From Ruegeria sp. Ofav3-42 (GTDB lineage: Bacteria; Pseudomonadota; Alphaproteobacteria; Rhodobacterales; Rhodobacteraceae): a stretch of DNA of 64,000 bases. The stretch covers positions 1-64,000 of the forward strand of contig NZ_JAKRGB010000012.1 in NCBI RefSeq assembly GCF_022347725.1, written 5' to 3'. The position numbers and the translations under genes are program-made. Below the pieces are notes generated by a model, which was not told the DNA's origin, searched no databases, and saw only the letters and a list, made by a program, of their open reading frames with translations. Positions within the stretch are counted from its first letter, which is position 1; the number at the start of each line of letters is the position of its first letter. Below are positions 1 to 8,984 of the stretch, piece after piece.

Positions 1-2
1 TG

Positions 3-155
3 CGCCGCCTCAAAACTCGGCAAACGGTTCCGGTCGGATTCGTTGTCCCCCTCGACCGTGAGGTCGAAGGGGCCGCTGAACTTTTAAAAGACGCGATCCG
101 GCACGAGGTTCTGGCCTACAGGAACGACCTGAATAAGATATTGGATGCCGATTGA
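3..155 (+). CDS. C-terminal end of an unidentified protein
   Basis: An open frame enters from the left edge and ends at a TGA at 153-155, giving about 50 residues with a charged, helical-looking tail that includes DREVEGAAELLKDAIRHEVL. Codon use looks coding. I do not recognise the family. It lies just outside the decayed Tn3-type transposon, so it may belong to the sequence flanking that element. Confidence 0.4.
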   Translation, partial: RRLKTRQTVPVGFVVPLDREVEGAAELLKDAIRHEVLAYRNDLNKILDAD

Positions 156-246
156 CGCTGGGCTTCAGATCTTTTCCAAAGAGGGGTCGACTCCGGCTGA
201 GTGCCGAATAGGGCGTTAAGGTCGGATTGAGGTTCTGGAAATGCGC

Positions 247-798
247 TCAGGCTCCGCTTTCGGCGAGATATCGATAAATAGTGGCCTTAGAGAGGCTGTA
301 TTCAGCCATGAGGTCCTTGATTAAGGTGCCCCGCGCGCGTTTTGCGCGCAGTTCTACGATCTGATCGTCAGTAAGCGCAGGGCGCTTTCCGAATTGAACA
401 CCGCGATCCTTAGCTTTCTTAATCCCGTCCATTTGACGCGCGGCGCGGATTTCGGTTTCGAACTGACCGATGGCTCCCAGCATGTTGAATAGCAGCCGCC
501 CGGTTGCGTCTGATGTGTCGATATTTTGATCAAGGACGACCAGATCAACGCCCTTGTCGCGCAGGGTCTTGGCGATCTGGCACATGTGCAGAGTTGAGCG
601 CGCCAATCGGTCTATGCGAGTCACGATCAGCTGGTCGCCGTCCCGAACGTATCCCAGGCACTATTTGAGTTGCGGACGGGTATTGGTGGTGCCGCTTCGC
701 TTTTCTTCAAACAGCTTGTCGCAGTCGCTCAGTTTCTCCCGCTGCACATCCAAAGATTGTCCAACTGAACTGACGCGGGCATATCCGACTTTAGCCAT
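247..798 (-). pseudogene. tnpR: Tn3-type serine recombinase (resolvase), amber-interrupted
   Basis: Read on the minus strand from the ATG at 796-798, this gives a standard 183-residue resolvase. The N-terminus MAKVGYARVSS carries the catalytic serine. An RIDRLARS segment follows, then a helical E region (GQFETEIRAARQ), and a C-terminal helix-turn-helix (IKDLMAEYSLSKATIYRYL). The frame is broken by an in-frame TAG at 661-663, right after RPQLK, where relatives have a sense codon. Length and frame are otherwise intact, so this is a recent point-mutation pseudogene. It diverges from the transposase fragment at 923, the usual Tn3-subgroup layout. Translation from the downstream ORF would lack the catalytic serine. 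Confidence 0.85.
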
Positions 799-801
799 GG
801 G

Positions 802-876
802 GTCTCATATAGATTAAGGACTTGTGAGACTGCCATATTGAGACATTGAAAAAACATGGCAAGCGGATGGTCTCAA
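802..876. other. Candidate res recombination region of the Tn3 remnant
   Basis: The space between divergent tnpR and tnpA holds four copies of the hexamer GTCTCA in alternating orientation: forward at about 802-807, reverse (TGAGAC) at 825-830 and 839-844, and forward again at about 870-875. The first pair forms a 29-bp inverted arrangement (802-830), the size of a resolvase-binding subsite. The position and the paired repeats fit a Tn3 res site that also contains both promoters. The assignment is inferred from layout, not from a known consensus. Confidence 0.45.
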
Positions 877-922
877 CATGTTCACTTTCAAAGACTCCAT
901 TTCATAAAGAAAGAGCAATCCG

Positions 923-1654
923 ATGGCACATCGAGCGGTATTAACTGCGCGCCAACGCGCGGCGCTATTTGATCTTCCAATGGATGAAATTGCACCACTT
1001 CGGCATTACACACTGGATGATGAAGATATTGAACATATCCGCACGCGGCGGCGACCAGAAAACCAGATCGGCTTTATCCTTCAACTTTGTGCCTTCCGGT
1101 ATCCAGGCCGATTGCTGAAGGCTGGCGAGGTGATCCCCGAGCCGTTGTCTCGTTTTGTGGCCGCGCAACTCGGACTGAAGCCGGATGATCTCCTGCCATA
1201 TGCCGCGCGGGAGAAGACTCGCCGCGAACATCTGGACGTTCTGCGCAAGATGTACGGGTACAAGATGTTCTCCGGCAAGCGTGCCAAGAAACTTCGGAAG
1301 TTGCTGGATCAGAATTCTGAATCGGCGCAATCCAGTGAGGGTCTGGTGCGCGGATTCGTGGAGGAATGCCGCAGGCGGCTAATCATCCTACCGGGTATCT
1401 CGGTCATAGAACGTCACTGTGCGGATGCGTTGGTCGCTGCGGAACGCAGGGTTGACGCTCGCATTGCGGGTCATCTTGATGCAATAATGCGCGCCCAGCT
1501 CGATAGCTTGCTGTCCGAAGAAGTAGATGGTCGGGTCAGCCGGTTCATCTGGTTGCGGCAGTTTGAGGTGGGTAAGAACTCTGCCGACGGCATTGCCAAC
1601 TTATTTGGTCTTGGCGGCAAGCCGACTGACGGGTGTTCTTCAGGCAATGCCTAA
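923..1654 (+). pseudogene. tnpA: Tn3-family transposase TnpA, N-terminal fragment
   Basis: This 243-residue product matches the N-terminal domain (DUF4158 type) of Tn3-family transposases, which are normally close to 1000 residues. Recognisable segments are LTARQRAALFDLP near the start, RRRPENQIGFILQLCAFRYPG around residues 42-62, and RFIWLRQFEVGKNSAD near 207-222. Similarity stops abruptly after NSAD. The last 20 or so residues are unrelated, and the DDE catalytic core is absent, so a deletion or rearrangement has removed the 3' three quarters. It lies divergent to the resolvase pseudogene and cannot transpose by itself. Confidence 0.85.
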
Positions 1655-1711
1655 AGAGAGGTTGCAGGAGGCTCTGAATCTGGAGATCTCCCACTATCCC
1701 GCTTTGACCCC

Positions 1712-1858
1712 TTAATCGTCGTCGTAGGCGCTTTCCCAGTCATCCGGCCGCTCCTCATGGCCGCGGTCGGACCAGTATGTGTCGTTGTTCGGGTTCATCT
1801 GATCCGAGTGGTTGTCGTTTTCGTCCTGGCTGTGATCGTTGCCTTTGTAGCGTCCCAT
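1712..1858 (-). CDS. Small acidic hydrophilic protein (48 aa)
   Basis: The start chosen is the ATG at 1856-1858, preceded by AAAGGA at good spacing; a longer frame upstream lacks a ribosome binding site. The product begins MGRYKGNDHSQDEND and is very rich in Asp, Asn, Glu and His, with no hydrophobic segment, and ends DDWESAYDDD. It resembles small asparagine-rich proteins I associate with alphaproteobacteria, but I cannot name a family or function. It sits just past the truncated transposase, convergent to it, and could be cargo or flanking sequence. Confidence 0.55.
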   Translation of the reverse strand: MGRYKGNDHSQDENDNHSDQMNPNNDTYWSDRGHEERPDDWESAYDDD

Positions 1859-1966
1859 GTGCTGTCCTTTCGTTGCTAGGGTGACCTCAAGATATGACTG
1901 GCAAACAGACCCTTGGAGTGGGGAATTGGGGACAACCTTGAACGGCTGACAGAAGTCAAAATCCAT

Positions 1967-2228
1967 TAGGGTTAGATTCCGGTAGGGGGCAGGATCGTAC
2001 CATAAGATAATCTGGTGACGGTGTACTCTTTGAAGCTACTGGGTTGTCCACCTCGTAAGCTCTTGATTTTGCTGATGCAGAAATTGTCCCAGAAAATCAT
2101 TTGTTAAACAGGCGCAGTCAAGGTCGGCAGAACACGGGCCTTGGTGATCGACTGGGTGATGGTGCAGCTGTGTGTGACATGGCGGTGCAGGGGACAAACG
2201 GGATTGTATTTGGTGAGCCTGAGCAACC
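1967..2228. other. No gene recognised
   Basis: This non-coding stretch lies between two small minus-strand genes. I see no convincing ORF, repeat or RNA in it. It probably contains the promoter of the 48-residue gene downstream on the minus strand. Confidence 0.4.
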
Positions 2229-2366
2229 CTATTTAGGCTGCTCTTTCTCTTCCTTCTTAGTGGTCTGATGAATAGCGAGGCGATGAGCGGTCATGGCTCG
2301 CAGAAGGTCTGTGACGGCTCGAATGTAAGGTGTCGCAACGACGAGAAGGATGAGGCCTGTATTCAT
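2229..2366 (-). CDS. Small membrane protein (45 aa), unknown
   Basis: The ATG at 2364-2366 follows a GGAG-type ribosome binding site at 8-nt spacing. The upstream extension of this frame is not supported. The product has a short hydrophobic N-terminal stretch (MNTGLILLVVATPYIRAVTD) and a lysine/glutamate-rich tail (TTKKEEKEQPK), typical of a small inner-membrane protein. Similar short proteins occur on plasmids and prophages, but I do not recognise this one. It lies alone between mobile-element debris and a toxin-antitoxin pair. Confidence 0.45.
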   Translation of the reverse strand: MNTGLILLVVATPYIRAVTDLLRAMTAHRLAIHQTTKKEEKEQPK

Positions 2367-2654
2367 TTTTGTGCTCCGTATTGTTTGTGTGGGCAGGAGA
2401 TGGACCCGACGTGCATTTGCTCCAAACAATCTGCGCAAAAAGTTTGATGCGCCTACCTGGTTGTTGAAATCACTGCCGACTGAATTTTGGCTATGTAGGT
2501 TGTTCTGTACTGCTGCGTGACCGTTTTGCTTGCCTGATCGACATTCGTCAGGCAGCGGGCCTGAGGCCGTGGCAAAAGAAAACCCCAGCCTTTTGTAGTA
2601 AATGATGCAAAGGAAACTACTTTGCGAAGCTGATTAGCTCATATGGCCTTTACA

Positions 2655-2684
2655 TTAGGGTCAAATGGACTTATATGGACCTAA
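2655..2684 (+). promoter_or_regulatory. Candidate operator of the toxin-antitoxin operon
   Basis: Just upstream of the antitoxin ribosome binding site is an imperfect inverted repeat, TTAGGGTC (2655-2662) facing GACCTAA (2678-2684). Within it is a tandem ATGGAC direct repeat 10 bp apart. Xre-type antitoxins usually repress their own operon from such dyads. The binding assignment is inferred. Confidence 0.4.
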
Positions 2685-2695
2685 GGAGTGATCAA

Positions 2696-3085
2696 ATGCA
2701 AATAGCAGAGAAGAAATATTCACCAGGTGAGATGACCGCTGCGGCCCTTAAGGGATATGCTCGCATCTCTGATCGATGGGGCCTAAGTCAGAAAGAGGCC
2801 GCGCAGCTTGCGGATATGTCCGAGAGCACCTGGAAACGGGCAAAGAAACCCGGATTCGCTGGTGAGCTGAGTAAGGACCAAATGCTTCGTTTGTCTGCGG
2901 TGATCGGAATTTACGAATCATTGGAGTTGTATTTCTCTACGCAACTTGCTGAGAAATGGATGACTCGCGCAAATACCGGCCCGTTGTTCGACGGTTTGCG
3001 CCCAATTGATACTGCGATTGAAGGCGGCTTACCCCAAATCCTGAATATCAGGACTTACTTGGATGCCCTGCGAGGTGGTGCGTGA
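2696..3085 (+). CDS. Xre/MbcA/ParS-family antitoxin
   Basis: The start chosen is the ATG at 2696, preceded by AAGGAG at 7-nt spacing, giving 129 residues; an in-frame ATG at 2675 has no such site. The product has an N-terminal Xre-like helix-turn-helix (WGLSQKEAAQLADMSESTWKRAKK) and a C-terminal toxin-binding domain with the antitoxin motif PLFDGLRPIDTAIEGG followed by a short helix (ILNIRTYLDALRGGA). Proteins of this type neutralise RES-domain toxins and repress their own promoter. The stop overlaps the toxin start by 4 bp (GTGA), so the two are translationally coupled. Confidence 0.85.
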   Translation: MQIAEKKYSPGEMTAAALKGYARISDRWGLSQKEAAQLADMSESTWKRAKKPGFAGELSKDQMLRLSAVIGIYESLELYFSTQLAEKWMTRANTGPLFDGLRPIDTAIEGGLPQILNIRTYLDALRGGA

Positions 3086-3777
3086 AAGAAACCAATCTAA
3101 CTGATCGCGGACTCATTCGTCTTCTTCCAGCAACTTATCACAAGCCGCCAGTTCTTCGTGGATTGATGGATAGTGACGATGAGGCTGATATTCTGGCTGA
3201 AATCGAAGGTCTTACAAGCGTGCGTCTGTCAGCTGAAGCTGGGAGAAACCCACACTTTGATCCGCGGGAACTCGCGTGGTATCGCCGCAAATCAGATCTA
3301 CGCGTTTATGGAAACACTCATGTAAACGCTGCCTTTACTTACACTCGAAAAGGTGGAAACCGCTTCAACACTGAAAACCGGGGGGCATGGTATTGTGCTT
3401 GGGATGTCCAAGTCTCAATCGCCGAAGTTGCTTTTCATCGCACACGAGAGCTTGAATTTGCCGGAACATTTGAAGATGAGGCACGATACGTGGAGATTCG
3501 AGCAGACTTCATTGGCCAGTTCGATGATATGAGGGATGAAGTTGACCACGAAGCACTTCATCCAGATCCGAATGTTGGGTACAAAGCCGGTCAAAGTCTC
3601 GCTGAGGATCTTCGCCGAGGAGGATCACGCGGTCTAATTTATCCTTCAGTTCGTGCGCCAGAAGGAAACTGCCTGGTTTGTTTTGACCCCAATGCAATTC
3701 AGAATGTGACGCCTGGGGCCAAGTGGGATCTGAAATGGCAGGGAACCCCAAGCTACACAATCGAAAACGTAGCCTAG
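3082..3777 (+). CDS. RES-domain toxin
   Basis: This 231-residue protein starts at a GTG overlapping the antitoxin stop. The RES fold is visible: an arginine-bearing segment (LRVYGNTHVNAAFTYTRKGG), the NRFNTENRGAWYCAWD strand with family Arg and Tyr residues, the following helix with a conserved Glu (SIAEVAFH), and the C-terminal serine motif (IYPSVRAPEGNCLVCFDP). Characterised RES toxins kill by breaking down NAD+, either as phosphorylases or hydrolases. Length suits the family, which often has an extra N-terminal segment. The gene is complete and followed by a strong terminator, so the pair appears functional. The chemistry is inferred from the family. Confidence 0.85.
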   Translation: MKETNLTDRGLIRLLPATYHKPPVLRGLMDSDDEADILAEIEGLTSVRLSAEAGRNPHFDPRELAWYRRKSDLRVYGNTHVNAAFTYTRKGGNRFNTENRGAWYCAWDVQVSIAEVAFHRTRELEFAGTFEDEARYVEIRADFIGQFDDMRDEVDHEALHPDPNVGYKAGQSLAEDLRRGGSRGLIYPSVRAPEGNCLVCFDPNAIQNVTPGAKWDLKWQGTPSYTIENVA

Positions 3778-3786
3778 TTTAGAGAA

Positions 3787-3812
3787 AACCCCCGCCCATG
3801 TTGGCGGGGGTT
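3787..3812 (+). terminator. Rho-independent terminator of the toxin-antitoxin operon
   Basis: A perfect 10-bp stem, AACCCCCGCC / GGCGGGGGTT, with a 6-nt loop starts 10 bp after the RES stop codon. The flanking As and Ts would let it work in both directions. Confidence 0.85.
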
Positions 3813-3837
3813 GTAAAATATTGTGATTTGAGCTCGA

Positions 3838-4646
3838 GGTATTGCCAAGTTGTTGCCGTGAGACTTTGAGGTATTTGCATAGGCAGGTTCAGGCGGTCAT
3901 TTCCGCAGTGTAATCGACCCAGAGGTTGAACGCGTCGGAACGGGCGTGGCGGTATGAGGCAGCAGTGAGTTGATAACGACGGGGGCGAAAGATCAGGTTG
4001 ATTTGGTCATGCGCGGAAAGAAATCTCTGAGCCTGTAAATGAGACTTAAACTTGCCGAATAGCTTCTCTCTTTTTCGGGTTGGTCGGTGCGAGACTTCGA
4101 TCGCGTTATTGAGGCCTTTGTGGGCTCGGTGGTCAGCGTCAGGTGCCAGTACATTGATTGGTTTGATATAGCTGCGCAGTTTGTCTGTAATGACGACTCT
4201 GGGTTCGCCGAATTTGGCAACCAGCCACCTGAAGAAGCGCTTTGCAGCTTTCGCGTTTCGGCGAGTCTGCACGAGAATGTCGAGCGTGTCGCCGTTTGCG
4301 GCGATCGCGCGCCACAACCAGTGCTTCTTGCCTCGGATCATGATCACAACCTCATCCATGTGCCACTTGTCATTCGGCCTTTGACGATCGCGCCTGACGC
4401 AATCTGCAAAGTGTCGACCAAAGCGATTGACCCACAGCCGAACTGCTTCCCGGCTGACGATCACGCCCCTCGCGGCCAACAGATCCTCGACGTCAGCAGT
4501 GCTCAACGCAAAGCGATGGTAAGCCCACACCGCGTAAGCAATGATCTCACGCGGAAAACGAAAGCCTTTAAGGCGTGGCATGATCGTTGGGATGTTCATT
4601 AGCGCCACATAGCTGGATCACTCAGCCTGAACAACTTGGCAATACC
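3838..4646 (-). mobile_element. IS6-family insertion sequence, complete
   Basis: An 809-bp element bounded by perfect 17-bp inverted repeats: GGTATTGCCAAGTTGTT at 3838-3854 and its exact complement at 4630-4646. It contains one intact transposase on the minus strand. The 8-bp flanks (GAGCTCGA and ATTCGATG) do not match, so no target duplication survives, as is common for IS6-type elements after cointegrate resolution or deletion. Its right end lies against the decayed IS6 relative at 4618-5250. Confidence 0.85.
3889..4599 (-). CDS. IS6-family transposase
   Basis: This intact DDE transposase has 236 residues from the ATG at 4597-4599 (a GTG three codons upstream is an alternative). Family landmarks are an N-terminal FRFPREIIAYAVWAYHRFALS segment, the first catalytic Asp in WHMDEVVIMIRGKKHWLWRA, the second in VVITDKLRSY, and the Glu in RPTRKREKLFGKFKS. 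It is the only gene of the element at 3838-4646 and has normal family length, so the IS is potentially active. Confidence 0.9.
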   Translation of the reverse strand: MNIPTIMPRLKGFRFPREIIAYAVWAYHRFALSTADVEDLLAARGVIVSREAVRLWVNRFGRHFADCVRRDRQRPNDKWHMDEVVIMIRGKKHWLWRAIAANGDTLDILVQTRRNAKAAKRFFRWLVAKFGEPRVVITDKLRSYIKPINVLAPDADHRAHKGLNNAIEVSHRPTRKREKLFGKFKSHLQAQRFLSAHDQINLIFRPRRYQLTAASYRHARSDAFNLWVDYTAEMTA

Positions 4647-5250
4647 ATTCGATGTCATCCAAAGTAGCAGAGGCAGATACGAAAGACTTAAAACCGCTCA
4701 TGTGCCGAACACGGCGCTTTAAGACCTGATGATTCCGTTCGATCATGTTGCTCAAGAACTTCGATTTGACTGTTTTTACTTTGACCGGGCAACCAAATCA
4801 CTTCAGGATCCGGTTCACCTTGCGAATGCCCGCCTTATTGGCACTGATCTAATCGACCACGAATTTGCCTGGGAATCCATTTGAAGACAGGGCTTTGGCA
4901 AAGAACCTGGTCGCCGCCGGACCGATCCTCTGCTCGGACAGCATGAAATCAAGGGTGCCGCCTGTCCTGCCATCCGCTCGACAGAGATACATCCACTTGC
5001 CGCGCACACCACGGTAGGATTTGTCCGTACGCCAGGAATTTTGCGTCCAACGCTCGTTCGATTGTGCCCAAACAACGACCACCGGCTAATATTTCGTAAC
5101 CCAACTGTTGAGAGTGACTTGGTCAACCCGTGCACCGTGTCCGTCCATGATTTTTTCCAGATCCCGGTACGATACTGTGTATCCCAGATTTAAATACAAT
5201 GCGTATAGAGTTGCCGCGCCGGAGAAATGGCACGCCTTCAATGAGCTCTT
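4618..5250 (-). pseudogene. Decayed IS6/IS240-like transposase
   Basis: On the minus strand, one frame reads through a degraded IS6-type transposase: YRDLEKIMDGHGARVDQVTL, then a segment like WRTDKSYRGVRGKWMYLCRA, and a C-terminus with MIERNHQVLKRRVRHMSGFK. Premature in-frame stops at 5086-5088, 4849-4851 and 4798-4800 disable it. The N-terminal end is vague because a further stop lies at 5263-5265. The frame runs through the inverted repeat of the neighbouring intact IS6 element before stopping at 4618, so that element seems to have landed at or in the end of this gene. Confidence 0.8.
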
Positions 5251-5527
5251 GCTAAAACCTGATCAAAAACTCTTCGATGGGAACAAACGTTAAAACTACA
5301 TGGCTGTCAATCTGGCGCCAAAGTTTGCGCCACATCCCGCAAAGGAGCGAAGCCAGCTGACGGCGGCTTTGGGCTCAGCTTACGTTCACCTGGCTGCCGC
5401 AATACCGCGACACGGCCCTACGCGACGGCTGCTCGGTGCGTGAAAAAATTGTTCCAAGGCTTGTTGAGTTCACGCTGAATGGAATGAAATCACCCGCTTG
5501 GCAGGGGCCAGGAATATGTGCGCGGGC

Positions 5528-6397
5528 TCATCCTTGTTTGCCTACGAAATCCAGACCGATATCTAGACAGGGTGCGCTATGGGTGATCCAGCCCATCGAA
5601 ATTAGATCGACCCCGGCTTCTGCCACCGCGCGTACGCTGTCCGGGGTGATCCCGCCCGAGGCTTCGGCAATGGCCTGCCCGTCGATCATACTTACTGCGT
5701 CGCTTAGGGTTGCCGGATCCATGTTGTCGAGCAGTACCGCATCGGCACCGATCTTCAAAACCTTAGCCAGTTGCTCCAGTGTGTCTACCTCGATCTCGAT
5801 TTTGACCATATGACCGACCGCCTGCTTCGCCCTGGTCAGGGCCGGGCCAACACCTCCCGCAATGGCGATGTGGTTGTCTTTGATCAGCACGGCGTCGCTC
5901 AGGGAATAGCGATGGTTCATACCGCCGCCTGCCCGCACGGCATATTTTTCGAGCGCGCGCAAACCGGGGGTCGTCTTGCGGGTGCAGGCGATAGCAGCGC
6001 GTGTGCCTTCGACGCGACGCACCAGATCGGCGGTCACACTGGCAATGCCAGATAGGTGCCCCATAAAGTTGAGTGCGGTGCGCTCGGCGATCAGCAGGCT
6101 GCGTGACGGGCCCTCGAAAGTTGCGATCACCGTGCCGGACACAACAGGATCGCCATCGTCGACGTGGCGGGTCACTCTAATAGCCGGGTCAACCAAAGTG
6201 CAGGCCAGTTCGGCGCAATCCAGCCCGGCAATGCGACCAGATTGACGCGCGCAGGCCACGACTTCCGAGGCATGACCCTTTGGAATAACCGCGGTCGAGG
6301 TGACGTCACCGGCGAGCCCCAGATCCTCATCAAGTGCGCGGCGGATTACCGGCTCCAGCATCGTCCGGGGCAACTGGGCAAGGGGCATGTCGGTCAT
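5528..6397 (-). CDS. nadC: Nicotinate-nucleotide pyrophosphorylase (carboxylating)
   Basis: A 289-residue quinolinate phosphoribosyltransferase, which converts quinolinate and PRPP to nicotinate mononucleotide, CO2 and pyrophosphate. The active-site segment CTRKTTPGLRALEKYAVRAGGG and the following HRYSLSDAVLIKDNHI are unmistakable; IEIEVDTLEQL and the ALLDNM-type phosphate-binding strand (ADAVLLDNMDP) follow. Length is normal. It is the last gene of the nad operon, with its ATG 3 bp after the nadB stop. Decayed IS sequence lies just downstream on the other side of a 270-bp gap in which I see no gene or strong terminator. Confidence 0.95.
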   Translation of the reverse strand: MTDMPLAQLPRTMLEPVIRRALDEDLGLAGDVTSTAVIPKGHASEVVACARQSGRIAGLDCAELACTLVDPAIRVTRHVDDGDPVVSGTVIATFEGPSRSLLIAERTALNFMGHLSGIASVTADLVRRVEGTRAAIACTRKTTPGLRALEKYAVRAGGGMNHRYSLSDAVLIKDNHIAIAGGVGPALTRAKQAVGHMVKIEIEVDTLEQLAKVLKIGADAVLLDNMDPATLSDAVSMIDGQAIAEASGGITPDSVRAVAEAGVDLISMGWITHSAPCLDIGLDFVGKQG

Positions 6398-6400
6398 GGT

Positions 6401-7939
6401 TCAGGCAGTCCTCAAAAGGGGGTCTTGGCGGGCCGATCCCGCATGGGCGAGAATTTCGGTCAGAGTCATCAGATATGATTGGGATTGGGATGAAGGGTCT
6501 GGAAAGTCGCTGCGGTAGTGTCCGCCGCGCGATTCACAGCGCAGATTGGCGAAGACCGCGATTGCAAGCGCCACGAGGGCCGGGTCTGAGCCGCGCCCGT
6601 AGGTTTCGACCAACGGCAACAGCTTTGAGATGGCACAGCGCAAGCCCATCTCGTTACGGACCACGCCCAGGTATTTTGAAACCACTGGCCGGACAGGCCC
6701 AAGATCATTATCGGGCAACAAATCAGACTTGGGAGCTGTCGGCAGGGTTCGCATCCCGCGCCCGGCTACGTCGCGCGCGGCGCGACGCCCCATCACCACA
6801 GTTTCCAGCAAAGAGTTGCTGGCAAGGCGATTTGCACCATGCAAGCCTGTTGCAGCGCATTCGCCAATGGCCCAAAGGCCGTGCAGGGTGCTTCGCCCAT
6901 CCTTGTCAGTGGCTATGCCGCCCATATGGTAATGCGCCACCGGACGGATCGGTATCGGGTCGCGTGCCGGGTCAACACCACTGATAGCACATAATGCATG
7001 AATGCCGGGGAAGTTTTGGGCAAAATCAGACCCAATCGTTGCGCGGGCATCAAGAAATGCTCGCCCGCCGCGTGAGATGATTTGATGCACGGCCCGCGCA
7101 ACTACGTCTCGCGGGGCCAGTTCCGCGCCTGGAACTTGCGCCATGAAGCGCCTGCCAGTCTGGTCGATCAGGATGGCCCCCTCACCCCGCACGGCTTCGC
7201 TGACCAAAGCCATAGGTGTTTGTGGGGTGTCCAGGGCGGTGGGGTGAAACTGCATGAATTCCATATCGCGCAAGGCTGCACCAGCGCGCGCCGCCATCAT
7301 AACACCCTGGCCAAAATTGCCTGAAGGGTTGGTGCTGGCGTCATATAAACCACCGCAGCCGCCAGTAGCGATGATGACCTGCGCGGTGCGCAGAACTTCG
7401 GCATAATCATTTTTTTGCAATTGAATGCCGGTGATATGCCCGTCAGTCGTCACCAATCGCTGGGCGTTGATGTCGGTCAGGCAGGTGATTGAGGGGCATT
7501 GAGGCACCGCGCGTGTCAGGGTCGACGTGATGGAGGAACCAGTGCGGTCGCCACCAACATGCAGAATGCGCCGGTGGGAATGCGCCGCCTCGCGCCCCAG
7601 GGAAAAAACTCCGTCTGCGGTTCTGTCGAAGCGAACGCCATAGCTCTCCAGTAAAGCGATCGCTTCTTGCGCTTCTGAGAGGATGCCCGAAGCGACGGTT
7701 TCATCGCACAGCCCGTCCCCGGCCCGCAGAGTATCGGCAAGATGTTGCGCCGGGCTGTCATCGGCTTCCAAGGCAGCGGCGATCCCGCCTTGCGCCCAGG
7801 CGCTGGAGCATTCCTGCCCCAACCCTGCGCGGGTGATCAGCACCACTGGTTGCGGCGCCATTTCCAGTGCCGCCACCAACCCGGCAATGCCGCTGCCGAC
7901 GATGACTGTTTGGCCATGAAGCCCTTCGAGACGGATCAT
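6401..7939 (-). CDS. nadB: L-aspartate oxidase
   Basis: A 512-residue FAD enzyme that oxidises L-aspartate to iminoaspartate, the first step of de novo NAD synthesis. It has an N-terminal Rossmann motif ([16 protein letters not shown], about residues 11-26), the [13 protein letters not shown] flavin/substrate segment, the [20 protein letters not shown] loop and the capping-domain region [15 protein letters not shown]. It ends with the flavin-contacting [15 protein letters not shown] segment and a C-terminal helical domain. Its start overlaps the nadA stop by 4 bp (ATGA), indicating translational coupling. Confidence 0.95.
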   Translation of the reverse strand: MIRLEGLHGQTVIVGSGIAGLVAALEMAPQPVVLITRAGLGQECSSAWAQGGIAAALEADDSPAQHLADTLRAGDGLCDETVASGILSEAQEAIALLESYGVRFDRTADGVFSLGREAAHSHRRILHVGGDRTGSSITSTLTRAVPQCPSITCLTDINAQRLVTTDGHITGIQLQKNDYAEVLRTAQVIIATGGCGGLYDASTNPSGNFGQGVMMAARAGAALRDMEFMQFHPTALDTPQTPMALVSEAVRGEGAILIDQTGRRFMAQVPGAELAPRDVVARAVHQIISRGGRAFLDARATIGSDFAQNFPGIHALCAISGVDPARDPIPIRPVAHYHMGGIATDKDGRSTLHGLWAIGECAATGLHGANRLASNSLLETVVMGRRAARDVAGRGMRTLPTAPKSDLLPDNDLGPVRPVVSKYLGVVRNEMGLRCAISKLLPLVETYGRGSDPALVALAIAVFANLRCESRGGHYRSDFPDPSSQSQSYLMTLTEILAHAGSARQDPLLRTA

Positions 7940-8907
7940 TTCACCGCCAGCATACGCTCTACCGAGCGACGTGCATCTTCGGCGATGGCGGGTTCGACGG
8001 TGACTTCATGGCAGCCAAATTCCAGCGCTTCGCGGATATTGCGCAGGCTGATGCGCTTCATATGCGGGCAAAGGTTGCAGGGACGCACGAACTCCACATC
8101 GGGGTGATTCAGAGCCACATTGTCACTCATGGAGCATTCAGTAAGCAGGCAAACCCGCGCCGGTTTTTTGTCACCGACGAAATCGGACATCACGGCAGTT
8201 GAGCCCGAAAAATCCGCCTCGGCCACCACGTCAGGCGGGCATTCCGGATGGGCGAGTACCGTGACGCCGGGCCATGCATCGCGCATGGCCCGCACGTCGT
8301 CAGCGGTGAACAACTCGTGCACTTCGCAATGCCCGTGCCACGCAATCAATTCGACATCGGTTTCTTTGGCGACATTCCTGGCGAGATATTCATCCGGAAT
8401 CATCAGCACGCGCGGAACCCCCAGGGACTCCACCACTTTCACCGCGTTGCCGGACGTGCAGCAGATATCCGACGCCGCCTTAACTGCTGCCGACGTGTTG
8501 ACATAAGTGATCACCGGTACGCCAGGATGGGCTTGGCGCAGCAATGCAATATCCTCGGGCGTGATGGAGTCGGCCAACGAGCATCCCGCTCCCGTATCGG
8601 GGATCAAAACAGTCTTCTCTGGGTTTAGCAGCTTGGCGGTCTCGGCCATGAAATGCACACCCGCCAGCACAATGATATCAGCATCAACCTCTACGGCTTC
8701 GCGCGCTAGGGCAAGGCTGTCGCCCATGATATCAGCCACGCCGTGGAAGATTTCCGGCGTCTGGTAGTTGTGGGCTAGGATGACCGCATTCTTCTCGCGC
8801 TTGAGTTCGAGAATGGCTTCCAGATCGCCTTCAAACAGCATCCATTCAGGTGCCGGGATGACCTGTTTAACCCGGTCATAGAGCTCCGGAAGGCGAAATT
8901 CTCTCAT
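7936..8907 (-). CDS. nadA: Quinolinate synthase (4Fe-4S)
   Basis: It condenses iminoaspartate with dihydroxyacetone phosphate to quinolinate. I chose the second in-frame ATG (8905-8907), giving 323 residues, because GGAG precedes it at 6 nt; the ATG at 8917-8919 has no such site and abuts an operator palindrome. Cluster cysteines are visible at C109 (TGAGCSLAD), C194 (HGHCEVHE) and in the C277/C280 pair ([11 protein letters not shown]). The substrate segments AHNYQTPEI and [13 protein letters not shown] are present. It is the first of three coupled genes nadA-nadB-nadC and lies 77 bp downstream of nadQ. Confidence 0.95.
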   Translation of the reverse strand: MREFRLPELYDRVKQVIPAPEWMLFEGDLEAILELKREKNAVILAHNYQTPEIFHGVADIMGDSLALAREAVEVDADIIVLAGVHFMAETAKLLNPEKTVLIPDTGAGCSLADSITPEDIALLRQAHPGVPVITYVNTSAAVKAASDICCTSGNAVKVVESLGVPRVLMIPDEYLARNVAKETDVELIAWHGHCEVHELFTADDVRAMRDAWPGVTVLAHPECPPDVVAEADFSGSTAVMSDFVGDKKPARVCLLTECSMSDNVALNHPDVEFVRPCNLCPHMKRISLRNIREALEFGCHEVTVEPAIAEDARRSVERMLAVK

Positions 8908-8922
8908 TGGCTTCTCCATTTA

Positions 8923-8968
8923 TACTCGATTCGAGTACATTGGAGCTATGGTTATTCTCGATTCGAGA
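8923..8968 (-). promoter_or_regulatory. Two-palindrome operator between nadQ and nadA
   Basis: Two nearly identical odd-length palindromes sharing the core CTCGATTCGAG lie between nadQ and nadA: TACTCGATTCGAGTA at 8923-8937 and TCTCGATTCGAGA at 8956-8968. Their centres are 32 bp apart, about three helical turns, so both face the same side of the helix. They lie immediately upstream of the nadA ribosome binding site. The obvious candidate ligand is the NadQ-like regulator encoded next door, which would repress nadABC when NAD is plentiful; that is inference. Confidence 0.7.
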
Positions 8969-8984
8969 TTATGTCAACCGAAGT

